DNA from: CAYJBH01 sp964369965 | GTDB taxonomy: Bacteria > Bacillota > Clostridia > Oscillospirales > Ruminococcaceae | Direction: 5' to 3' | Assembly (NCBI GenBank): GCA_964369965.1 | Contig: CAYJGF010000017.1 | Location: forward strand, 1-58,741 | Length of the DNA stretch: 58,741 bases | Shown: positions 1 to 6,552 of the stretch, piece by piece | How the letters are laid out: each line of letters starts with the position of its first letter | Position numbering within the stretch: the stretch's first letter is position 1 | Translations under genes and position numbers: made by a program | Notes under the pieces: generated by a model | Told to the model about the DNA's origin: nothing | Database searches by the model: none | The model's input: the letters and a program-made list of their open reading frames with translations, nothing else

Positions 1-1104
1 GAGATCGCCGGTTTTAAACAGGCCGTCCTCGGTGAAACAGTCCTCATTTGAATTAAGATAGCCTTTAAAGACCGTCGCGCCACCCACCAAAATCTCGCCA
101 TCTTTAAGCATAATACGGCTGTGCTCAAACGGTTTGCCTATGGTGTGGGCGCTCCTTGCACTGCCGTCACTACTGCAAACCACACCACATTCCGTCATGC
201 CGTACCCTTGAAATATCTCAATACCGTTGTTCAACAAAAGGTTTAACACCTTGTCATCGGTTGCGGCACCACCCAAAACGATGGTTTTGAGGGCAGGGCA
301 AAAATTGTCCTTGCCTTTTATAATAATATATTGTGCTATCGCCGCCGCAAGGGCAGGCACGAGGACAAGACAGGTGGGGTTTAACCGCTCAATTTCTTTG
401 AAAAAGTCCATGCGGTTTTCATTGATATGTATAGGTGCTCCACCGAGCAAAAAGGAAAAAAGACCGCAGGTCAGACCGAAAATATGATAGAGTGGCAGGA
501 CGGCGAGATAAATCCCACCCTCCTCAAAGGTTATCCGAGTCGACGGGTGATAACCGCTGATAAGCAGGTTTTCATGGGTGAGCACAGCTGCCTTTGCCTC
601 ACCGGAAGTGCCGGAGGTGAAGAGGATTGCCGCAGGGTCGCTCGGGCGGACAGTTATGTCTGTATCCTGCCTTGGCAAATCGGTTATCTCATCAAAGGTC
701 AGTGTTTTAATGCCCTCGCTTGCACTTTGGTGACCCTCACCGATAAACAGGGTGCAGTTCGTTTTTTTTGCCAGCTCTCGAGGGTCCCTAACCCCCTCGG
801 GCGGCAACAGCACCGCCACACCGCCACAACCCACGATTGCAAAAAAGCAGACAACCCAGCGATAGGGGGTAAAGGTCGACAGAGCCACCCTATCACCTTT
901 GCCGATTATACCCACAAGGCGTTGTTTTGTCGAGGTGCATTCCTGCGCAAAATCGGCATAGGAAAAAGAGGACATCACCCCTTTTTCAAAAAAGGAAAAT
1001 GCTGTCCTTTCCCCATAGAGCTTACCCACCTGCAAGACTAACTCAAATAGCGTCGTCGGGATATTGCCGCGGTGGTGTTCAATCAAAGTTTTTCTTGTAT
1101 TCAT
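1..1104 (-). CDS. AMP-forming acyl-CoA synthetase / acyl-AMP ligase family protein (C-terminus cut by window edge)
   Basis: I translated this frame directly. It is open from an ATG at 1104 to the window edge (368 codons seen). Adenylate-forming motifs occur in order: TSGTSGEAK near residues 163-171 (phosphate loop), YGMTE at 301-305, and TGDL at 365-368, so the core A-domain is nearly complete and the C-terminal lid lies outside the window. The family activates a carboxylate as acyl-AMP and then usually transfers it to CoA or a carrier protein; the substrate cannot be read here and no carrier protein is visible. It starts 17 bases after the last precursor gene of the YcaO cluster on the same strand, so it is probably cotranscribed. 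The ATG has no obvious Shine-Dalgarno sequence, unlike every precursor gene upstream. A role in acylating or activating the peptide product is inference; a housekeeping fatty-acyl ligase is the alternative. Confidence 0.85.
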   Translation of the reverse strand, partial: MNTRKTLIEHHRGNIPTTLFELVLQVGKLYGERTAFSFFEKGVMSSFSYADFAQECTSTKQRLVGIIGKGDRVALSTFTPYRWVVCFFAIVGCGGVAVLLPPEGVRDPRELAKKTNCTLFIGEGHQSASEGIKTLTFDEITDLPRQDTDITVRPSDPAAILFTSGTSGEAKAAVLTHENLLISGYHPSTRITFEEGGIYLAVLPLYHIFGLTCGLFSFLLGGAPIHINENRMDFFKEIERLNPTCLVLVPALAAAIAQYIIIKGKDNFCPALKTIVLGGAATDDKVLNLLLNNGIEIFQGYGMTECGVVCSSDGSARSAHTIGKPFEHSRIMLKDGEILVGGATVFKGYLNSNEDCFTEDGLFKTGDL

Positions 1105-1121
1105 TAGGTTGATATACAGTT

Positions 1122-1442
1122 TTAGCTGCCGGCGGCAGCGGCGATGGCGGAACCAATGATGGCGCCCGCCGAAGCAATTGACAGGACAGTGCCGCCGGTG
1201 CTCTTCCCACCGGCAATCGCGTCTAAATCCTCCTCCGACAAAAGACCGCTCTTTTTTTCCTCTAAAAAGTCTTTGATGATTGCCATCTGCTCGCAGAACT
1301 CCTCCAAGGTGACATCTGTTTTGTCCTTGACAAGGTCATAACACTCCTCGGGGGTTTTCAGGTTTGACATGGCGTTTGCATTTCCCTCATTTTGGATAAA
1401 TGCGATAAGCTCGTCCGAGACATAGCCTTTTGGTGTTTGCAT
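1122..1442 (-). CDS. Nif11-type leader RiPP precursor peptide 1
   Basis: The peptide is 106 aa, with a 79-residue Nif11-like leader starting MQTPKGYVSDEL and ending SEEDLDAIAGG, a typical double-glycine processing site. The predicted 27-residue core begins KSTGGTVLS and ends SAIAAAAGS. It has no cysteine, seven Ser/Thr and many Ala/Gly. The start is supported by AAGGAG seven bases upstream. It is the last of seven tandem precursors before the acyl ligase. The leader carries cysteines at positions 34 and 50, of which C34 is conserved in all seven. The leader assignment is strong; any modification of the core is inferred from the adjacent YcaO and methyltransferase genes. Confidence 0.9.
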   Translation of the reverse strand: MQTPKGYVSDELIAFIQNEGNANAMSNLKTPEECYDLVKDKTDVTLEEFCEQMAIIKDFLEEKKSGLLSEEDLDAIAGGKSTGGTVLSIASAGAIIGSAIAAAAGS

Positions 1443-1465
1443 AATATCTCCTTAATGATAATGGT

Positions 1466-1786
1466 TTATGATGCGGCGAATGCGGCTGTGGCAGCGCCCA
1501 TGAGTAAACCGCCTACAATGCCTGTTGTCAAATGGGCTTCTTGACTTTTCCCACCGGCAATGGCGTCCAAATCCTCCTCCGATAAAAGACCGTTTTTCTT
1601 CTCTTCTAAAAAATTTTTGATGATCGCCATCTGCTCGCAGAACTCCTCAAATGTAACATCAACATTGACCTTGACGATGTCATAGCACTCCTCGGGAGAT
1701 TTTGCCTTTGACATAGCGCTTGCATTCTCCTCAATTTGGATAAATGTGAGAAGTTCGTCCGATACATATCCTTTTGGTGTTTGCAT
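1466..1786 (-). CDS. Nif11-type leader RiPP precursor peptide 2
   Basis: The peptide is 106 aa, with a leader ending SEEDLDAIAGG at residue 79 and a 27-residue core beginning KSQEAHLTTG and ending AATAAFAAS. The core is cysteine-free and contains two GxxxG/GxxxA-like small-residue patterns (GIVGGLLMG). Its leader has EEFCEQMAII like precursor 1, whereas the other five have EEFIEQ, EEFTEQ or EEFTTQ-like variants, so precursors 1 and 2 look like the closest duplicates. AAAAAGGAG precedes the ATG. A 164-base spacer separates it from precursor 3, far longer than the other gaps between precursors. Confidence 0.9.
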   Translation of the reverse strand: MQTPKGYVSDELLTFIQIEENASAMSKAKSPEECYDIVKVNVDVTFEEFCEQMAIIKNFLEEKKNGLLSEEDLDAIAGGKSQEAHLTTGIVGGLLMGAATAAFAAS

Positions 1787-1950
1787 AATGTCTCCTTTTT
1801 ATTGTTACGCTTTTCTATACTTATCAAGGCGAAATATAGCCAATCCATCGGTTCTTTTTGCCCTGTGCTGCGTTGTCTTCAATATACTCACGCCTTGCAC
1901 AGAACAAAAACAACTCTCGGTTCAATCTATATTTTTACTCGGGGTCAGAA

Positions 1951-2268
1951 TTAGGTCGCCGACGCGGCGGCTACAGCTCCCCAGAAAATGGCTAAACCTG
2001 AAAGTGCCGCTATTGCATCGCCGGTACCCTTTCCACCGGCGATAGCATTCAAATCTTCCTCCGATAAAAGACCGCTTTTCTTCTCCTCGATATAGGTTTT
2101 AATAATCGTCATCTGCTCGATAAACTCTTCCAGTGTTACGTCTACCTTGTCTTTGACAATGTCGTAACATTCCTCGGGATTCTGCGCCTTGCTCATGGCG
2201 GTAGCAATTTCTTCATTTTGGATGACAGCTATAAGATCATCCGATACAAAGCCTTTTGGTGTCTGCAT
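1951..2268 (-). CDS. Nif11-type leader RiPP precursor peptide 3
   Basis: The peptide is 105 aa. The leader ends SEEDLNAIAGG, where N replaces the D found in the other six. The 26-residue core begins KGTGDAIAALSG, contains the aromatic stretch AIFWGAV and ends AAASAT. It is cysteine-free with only four Ser/Thr. Leader residues 20-40 are almost identical to precursor 4, pointing to recent tandem duplication. AAAGGAG lies seven bases before the ATG. An unmodified hydrophobic bacteriocin is an alternative fate for the core. Confidence 0.9.
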   Translation of the reverse strand: MQTPKGFVSDDLIAVIQNEEIATAMSKAQNPEECYDIVKDKVDVTLEEFIEQMTIIKTYIEEKKSGLLSEEDLNAIAGGKGTGDAIAALSGLAIFWGAVAAASAT

Positions 2269-2304
2269 AATATCTCCTTTATTTGGTAGTGGGTCACAAT
2301 ACTT

Positions 2305-2649
2305 TTAGCCCGCCGCCGCGGCTGCAAATGCGGCTATACCGCCGATTGCGATACTGCCGGCAGCCGACATTCCGACAATAGTTCCGGCACTCATGGCTTG
2401 ACCGCTGCCTTTTCCGCCGGCAATCGCGTCCAAATCCTCCTCCGATAAAAGACCGCTCTTTTTCTCTTCAATATACGTTTTAATAATGGTCATCTGCTCA
2501 ATAAATTCCTCGAGTGTTACGTCTACCCTGTCTTTGACAATGTCGTAACATTCCTCGGGATTCTGCGCCTTGCTCATGGCGGTAGCAATTTCTTCGTTTT
2601 GAATGATCGCTATAAGTTCATCCGATACGTAGCCTTTTGGTGTTTGCAT
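2305..2649 (-). CDS. Nif11-type leader RiPP precursor peptide 4 (longest core)
   Basis: The peptide is 114 aa, with a 79-residue leader and the longest core of the set (35 residues). The core begins KGSGQAMSAGTIVG and ends IAAFAAAAAG. It is cysteine-free, rich in Ala and Gly, and ends in a run of alanines. The leader matches precursor 3 except for a few positions, and the two differ mainly after the double glycine, as expected for diversifying cores. GAAAGGAG provides the ribosome binding site. Confidence 0.9.
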   Translation of the reverse strand: MQTPKGYVSDELIAIIQNEEIATAMSKAQNPEECYDIVKDRVDVTLEEFIEQMTIIKTYIEEKKSGLLSEEDLDAIAGGKGSGQAMSAGTIVGMSAAGSIAIGGIAAFAAAAAG

Positions 2650-2671
2650 GATGTCTCCTTTCGTATGTTAT

Positions 2672-3001
2672 TTATGATGCTGCTGCGCTAAGTGCAAAGA
2701 ATGTCGCTGTTATTCCACCCATGCCACCGCCAAGCAGAGCCATGTTTTTTTGATGAGAGGTTTTACCGCCGGCAATCGCGTCTAAATCCTCCTCCGATAA
2801 AAGACCACTCTTTTTTTCTTCATAATATGTGTTTATGATAGTCATCTGCTCGGTGAATTCTTCTAAAGTGACATCGATTTTATCCTTGACAATGTCGTAA
2901 CACTCCTCGGGGCTTTTTGCCTGTGACATAATCTTTGCCATTTCCTCGTCCCGGATAACTTCCAACAAATCGTCCGAGATAAATCCTTTCGGTGTTTGCA
3001 T
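2672..3001 (-). CDS. Nif11-type leader RiPP precursor peptide 5
   Basis: The peptide is 109 aa, with a leader ending SEEDLDAIAGG and a 30-residue core beginning KTSHQKNMALLGGG and ending TATFFALSAAAS. The core has a more polar N-terminal segment (SHQKN) than the others and a GGGMGG cluster. It has no cysteine. The leader reads IINTYYEEKK where its neighbours have TYIEEKK or FLEEKK. AAGGGGGAG precedes the ATG. Confidence 0.9.
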   Translation of the reverse strand: MQTPKGFISDDLLEVIRDEEMAKIMSQAKSPEECYDIVKDKIDVTLEEFTEQMTIINTYYEEKKSGLLSEEDLDAIAGGKTSHQKNMALLGGGMGGITATFFALSAAAS

Positions 3002-3029
3002 AATGCTCCCCCTTGTAATTTTTCGATTA

Positions 3030-3359
3030 TTAGGTGGCGGCCGAGGCGGCGATAAAGGTAATCATACCTCCCCAAAAAGCGCCTATAGCCGTAATTCCTG
3101 CGATTTCACCGCCGGTCATCTTTCCGCCGGCGATAGCATCCAAATCCTCCTCCGATAAAAGACCGCTCTTTTTCTCCTCGATATAGGTGTTGATAATGGT
3201 CATCTGTGTGGTGAACTCTTCAAAAGACAGGTCGATTTTGTCCTTTACGACATCGTAGCAGTCCTGTGGAGTTTTCTTCTCCGAGAGTTTGTTGATGACC
3301 TCCTCGGTTTGGATAACTTCCAACAAATCGTCCGAAATAAATCCTTTTGGTGTTTGCAT
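3030..3359 (-). CDS. Nif11-type leader RiPP precursor peptide 6
   Basis: The peptide is 109 aa. The leader contains VINKLSEKKTPQDCYDVVKD and DLSFEEF, a variant shared only with precursor 7, so these two form a second leader subgroup. The 30-residue core begins KMTGGEIAGITAIG, contains AFWGGMITF and ends AASAAT. It is cysteine-free. GAAAGGAG lies upstream of the ATG. Confidence 0.9.
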   Translation of the reverse strand: MQTPKGFISDDLLEVIQTEEVINKLSEKKTPQDCYDVVKDKIDLSFEEFTTQMTIINTYIEEKKSGLLSEEDLDAIAGGKMTGGEIAGITAIGAFWGGMITFIAASAAT

Positions 3360-3378
3360 AACATGCTCCTTTCATCTG

Positions 3379-3684
3379 TTATCCAGCTGCGCCGGCGGCG
3401 GCGAGTGCCACCACCACTGTACCGGTGAAAACTGCTTCTGTATCTTTTCCGCCCGCAATGGCATCGAGATCCTCCTCCGAGAGCAGCCCGTTCTTTTTCT
3501 CCTCCAGGTAGGTGTTGATGATGGTCATCTGCGCGGTAAACTCTTCAAAAGATAGATCGATTTTATCCTTTACTACATCGTAGCAATCCTCCGGGGTTTT
3601 CTTCTCCGAGAGCTTGTTGACGACCTCCTCGTTTTGGATAACTGCAATCAGTTTATCCGAGACAAATCCTTTTGGTGTTTGCAT
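3379..3684 (-). CDS. Nif11-type leader RiPP precursor peptide 7 (shortest core)
   Basis: This is the first precursor after the YcaO gene. An upstream in-frame ATG at 3699 exists, but it overlaps the AAAGGAG ribosome binding site. The ATG at 3684 restores the MQTPKGFVSD start common to all seven, giving 101 aa. The core has only 22 residues, beginning KDTEAVFTGTVVV and ending LAAAGAAG, with three Thr, no Ser and no Cys. It has the fewest possible heterocyclisation sites of the set and so is useful for testing what the YcaO does. Confidence 0.9.
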   Translation of the reverse strand: MQTPKGFVSDKLIAVIQNEEVVNKLSEKKTPEDCYDVVKDKIDLSFEEFTAQMTIINTYLEEKKNGLLSEEDLDAIAGGKDTEAVFTGTVVVALAAAGAAG

Positions 3685-3703
3685 ACTTTCTCCTTTCAAT
3701 AAA

Positions 3704-5548
3704 TTAATATACTTGTCCGAGTTTTGTCTGATCTATAGGGTTTAGCGCACGGCGCGCATAGATTTTGTCATGAACCTTTTGCACAAGGGAAAAGTCGCAA
3801 CAGTGCTCACTCGGCTCACTGTTTTCATGAAATAGGTCATGTTTTTCATACTGTTTTACAAAGACCTGTTTGTCGTCACAAAAGACATTGTCCAGCCGCT
3901 CTATGACCTCATCGCTGTACATTAACCTTAACACCGTCACGCAGTATTCATGCTTTTCCCCCTTTGCGCGCAGGGTTAAATATGAGATGGCGGCGCGATA
4001 ATATGGCACGTTCACGAGGTGCTTGCCACTGCTTTTAATCTGCTCCGATGCGGTGATAAGCCAGCGTAATCTCGACGCGGCGGCGCTGTAGTTGCCGAGA
4101 TAAACCTCCGCCATCGCCGTCATGTATAGCCAACCCAGCCCCAACTCCTCACCTACCACCGGTTTTACATAGGCACAGCCGTAGATGTTTTTCATAAAGT
4201 TTTCAATAGAGGAGTTCGCGAACATGTCCAGCGCGCCTATAAGGTATTTGCAGATACGCTCGTCGATAAGCTCGGGGTCGTTGATGTATTTATAGAGATA
4301 CATTCTGGTGTTTTGTCCACGGACATGCCTTTCCTCGAAGTTTAACATCTCACTCATGCCGGGGATAATGATGTGGTAGGAGGGGAAACCGAGAAAGGAT
4401 ACATCTCGAACAAATATCTCAAACCCCTCACGCTCGACTATCTCACAGAGCGAGCGCAGTATTTCGGCATTACTCTTGTCCCGTACATCCGGCACACGCT
4501 TTGGCTCAAAGGTGGGGTTTTGATTATGTATGGCAGATACGGGGTAGTTCGCGCTGCCAAACTTAAAGCTGTTATAAATATTAATTTCATCGACTGCGAC
4601 GTTCCCGACAAAATCCACATCGGAGCTGACGGAATAATTCTCAAAACTCTTGCCCTGCATAACCTCGGTGAATGTGCGCTCCATCGCAACACCGATGTCG
4701 GGGTGGGAGCCGAACTTTACCCCCACCTTGCCGGTGTCCTGTGTCGTGGTGAGGAGCATCGCCACCGGATAAACCCCTCCGAGTGATGCGTCCTTTAGCA
4801 CCGCGCGATACCCCGGCAGGGAGTTTGCTTTTTTGAGATACTCCTCAATATAAGGATACTCGGCGATAATCTCCTTTGGCATATCGGGGAATACGACACC
4901 CTCGCTCATCATCTTGCGCTGGGCGTACCGCTCAAATATCTCGGACAGCCCCTGTATCAGCGCCTCTTCCCTCGTGTTGCCGGCGCACATACCGTTACTG
5001 CCGTAGTTCATAAAATAAAAGTTGACCGGTAGGTAGTCAATGCTTTTTGTCGAAAGGTTATAAAAAACGTTGAGTTCGTGCCCCTCCTCGCCATAGCGTA
5101 TGTAGTTGGCGCGGTCAAACGTCGCTAAGCGTTCGGCGCGCTCGTCAACCGACAGTTTATCTATATTAAAGGTCGCAAAAAGTCGGCGCATGTAGCTGTT
5201 GTCCAGCGCGGCAAGCTGTGCTGAGCTGACAATTTTGTCGTCCGCAAATTCACTGCTGTGAAAATTTCTCTTATAATTGAGGCTACAGATGTCAATCAGC
5301 CCGTTTTGCAGACGTTCAAAAAACTCGGCATAGGCGCTTGCACGCGCAAACTCACGGTTGATACCCTTGCCGTTTGTGCCGACCTCACTACCCTCGATGG
5401 ATAGGCGAAGGGAGCTGATACCGAAATCATTCCCCTCAATAAAATCCTCCACCACACGGATATCCAATTCACGCAGAATACCCTGCAACTTTTCTATCGT
5501 ATTTTCGGGAGTAGTAGCCTTAAAATGCAACTGTGTTTGATCTGTCAT
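3704..5548 (-). CDS. YcaO-domain protein (ATP-dependent backbone-modifying enzyme of a RiPP cluster)
   Basis: The protein is about 614 aa. The three YcaO ATP/Mg signatures are present: SAYAEFFER (near residues 72-80), EALIQGLSEIFER (near 196-208) and ERTFTEVMQ (near 291-299). A helical region rich in A, Y and L follows at about 450-540 and may be TPR-like, resembling the C-terminal extension of E. coli YcaO. The protein ends LGQVY and lacks the Pro-rich C-terminus typical of azoline-forming YcaOs. YcaO enzymes phosphorylate peptide amides to make azolines, amidines or thioamides. No E1/ocin-ThiF partner, dehydrogenase or TfuA is visible in the window. Two adjacent ATGs occur; the second (5548) is chosen because GGAGG is better spaced. 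It is cotranscribed with seven precursor genes 20 bases downstream. The chemistry on cysteine-free cores is unknown. Confidence 0.92.
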   Translation of the reverse strand: MTDQTQLHFKATTPENTIEKLQGILRELDIRVVEDFIEGNDFGISSLRLSIEGSEVGTNGKGINREFARASAYAEFFERLQNGLIDICSLNYKRNFHSSEFADDKIVSSAQLAALDNSYMRRLFATFNIDKLSVDERAERLATFDRANYIRYGEEGHELNVFYNLSTKSIDYLPVNFYFMNYGSNGMCAGNTREEALIQGLSEIFERYAQRKMMSEGVVFPDMPKEIIAEYPYIEEYLKKANSLPGYRAVLKDASLGGVYPVAMLLTTTQDTGKVGVKFGSHPDIGVAMERTFTEVMQGKSFENYSVSSDVDFVGNVAVDEINIYNSFKFGSANYPVSAIHNQNPTFEPKRVPDVRDKSNAEILRSLCEIVEREGFEIFVRDVSFLGFPSYHIIIPGMSEMLNFEERHVRGQNTRMYLYKYINDPELIDERICKYLIGALDMFANSSIENFMKNIYGCAYVKPVVGEELGLGWLYMTAMAEVYLGNYSAAASRLRWLITASEQIKSSGKHLVNVPYYRAAISYLTLRAKGEKHEYCVTVLRLMYSDEVIERLDNVFCDDKQVFVKQYEKHDLFHENSEPSEHCCDFSLVQKVHDKIYARRALNPIDQTKLGQVY

Positions 5549-5621
5549 CATGCCTCCGTTAAATTGACTTTACTATTTATACGTTAAATAACACGCGAGG
5601 GATAGAAAGTATAAAATTATT

Positions 5622-6542
5622 TTAAAAAATCGGCTTTACCCCTGTCATAACAACGGTCGCGCCGCCGCTCCACTCCCAAATTTTGTTTTCACCGACCTCT
5701 GCGAGCAAAATATCCCGTCGTTTTAGCAATAGCTCGGGGTATCTTTTTGCATAGGCGGTGGTAATACTTTGCTCAAAGCCGTCAAGTTTAAGATATGTCG
5801 CAAACTTTTTCATCTCGGCTTCGTGAAAAAGATTGATAAATTTTATTTTAAAATCGTTGCTATACGCCGCATTGCTAAGGGAAAAATCATTGGAGGTGGA
5901 GTGCATTTCAATATTCCAAAGACAGGAGTCTGCAAAAAGGCGCGGCACCTCTAACGGGTGTAATCCCATTAAAAAATCCTTTGTCGGTTTATATATATTA
6001 TATGTCTCGAAAATCTTTTTTGATAAGGTTGCAAGTTCGACATAATAGTCATGATTTGGGGGATATATGCCGGGATGCAACGGTATTTCGGTTATGGACT
6101 GGGCGGTGACGGAGCATATCTTTGCGCCCTTTTTTGCCACCCTCGTCATCTCGGTCAAGGCAAGTTTTGGGTCCGGTATATTGGTGAAAAAGGTGTGGGA
6201 AACCACGAGGTCAAAACTCTCCTTTTCAAAAGGGAGAGCTAACGCGTCGGTGTTAATAAATTTAAAAAAATTATCGCCGACGGGCATCTTTTTCTCGGCT
6301 ATACTAAGTAGAGCGGGATCGATATCCACACCGACGAACTTACAGTTTTTAACCGCGCCGCTAAGATATCGTGTGAACTCACCCGAGCCGCAACCGACAT
6401 CAAGCACCCTCATGCCGTCATTGAGGTCAAACCAACCTCTGACAAGTGGCAACATCTCGCTTTTCAGTGTGAACATCCGCGTCGCCTCTAAAAGCTCCGC
6501 GTTTTGGAAATAGGTTGACCAATCGGTTGTAAATTTACTCAT
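5622..6542 (-). CDS. Class I SAM-dependent methyltransferase
   Basis: The protein is 306 aa from the ATG at 6542. Motif I VLDVGCGSGEF (about residues 46-56) and the acidic VGVDIDP strand define a Rossmann methyltransferase, and VSHTFFTNIPDP matches the post-motif II/III region. A longer frame from 6566 exists, but AGGTGA, overlapping the TAG stop of the upstream LRR gene, fits the 6542 start, so translation is probably coupled to that gene. It lies directly before the YcaO gene, which suggests that it methylates the precursor peptides or an intermediate. The target atom (N-terminal amine, side chain or C-terminal carboxyl) cannot be read from sequence. A small-molecule methyltransferase is possible. 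Confidence 0.85.
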   Translation of the reverse strand: MSKFTTDWSTYFQNAELLEATRMFTLKSEMLPLVRGWFDLNDGMRVLDVGCGSGEFTRYLSGAVKNCKFVGVDIDPALLSIAEKKMPVGDNFFKFINTDALALPFEKESFDLVVSHTFFTNIPDPKLALTEMTRVAKKGAKICSVTAQSITEIPLHPGIYPPNHDYYVELATLSKKIFETYNIYKPTKDFLMGLHPLEVPRLFADSCLWNIEMHSTSNDFSLSNAAYSNDFKIKFINLFHEAEMKKFATYLKLDGFEQSITTAYAKRYPELLLKRRDILLAEVGENKIWEWSGGATVVMTGVKPIF

Positions 6543-6552
6543 GTTATTATTT

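Noticed and set aside
427..1041. Long plus-strand frame of 204 codons opposite the acyl ligase
   Set aside because: It is the antisense shadow of a gene with clear adenylation motifs.
1122..3684. Regularly spaced near-identical blocks that look like a large repeat array or CRISPR
   Set aside because: Each block is an intact open frame with its own ribosome binding site, and the repeated part is a peptide leader.
3704..5548. YcaO as a TfuA-dependent thioamidation enzyme or a classical azoline cyclodehydratase
   Set aside because: No TfuA, E1-like or dehydrogenase gene is visible in the window, and the Pro-rich C-terminus is absent; the class stays open.
6518..6532. TTGACCAATCGG in the methyltransferase gene as a ninth palindromic site
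   Set aside because: Only one half-site and the spacer match; the second half is TTG instead of GGTCAA.
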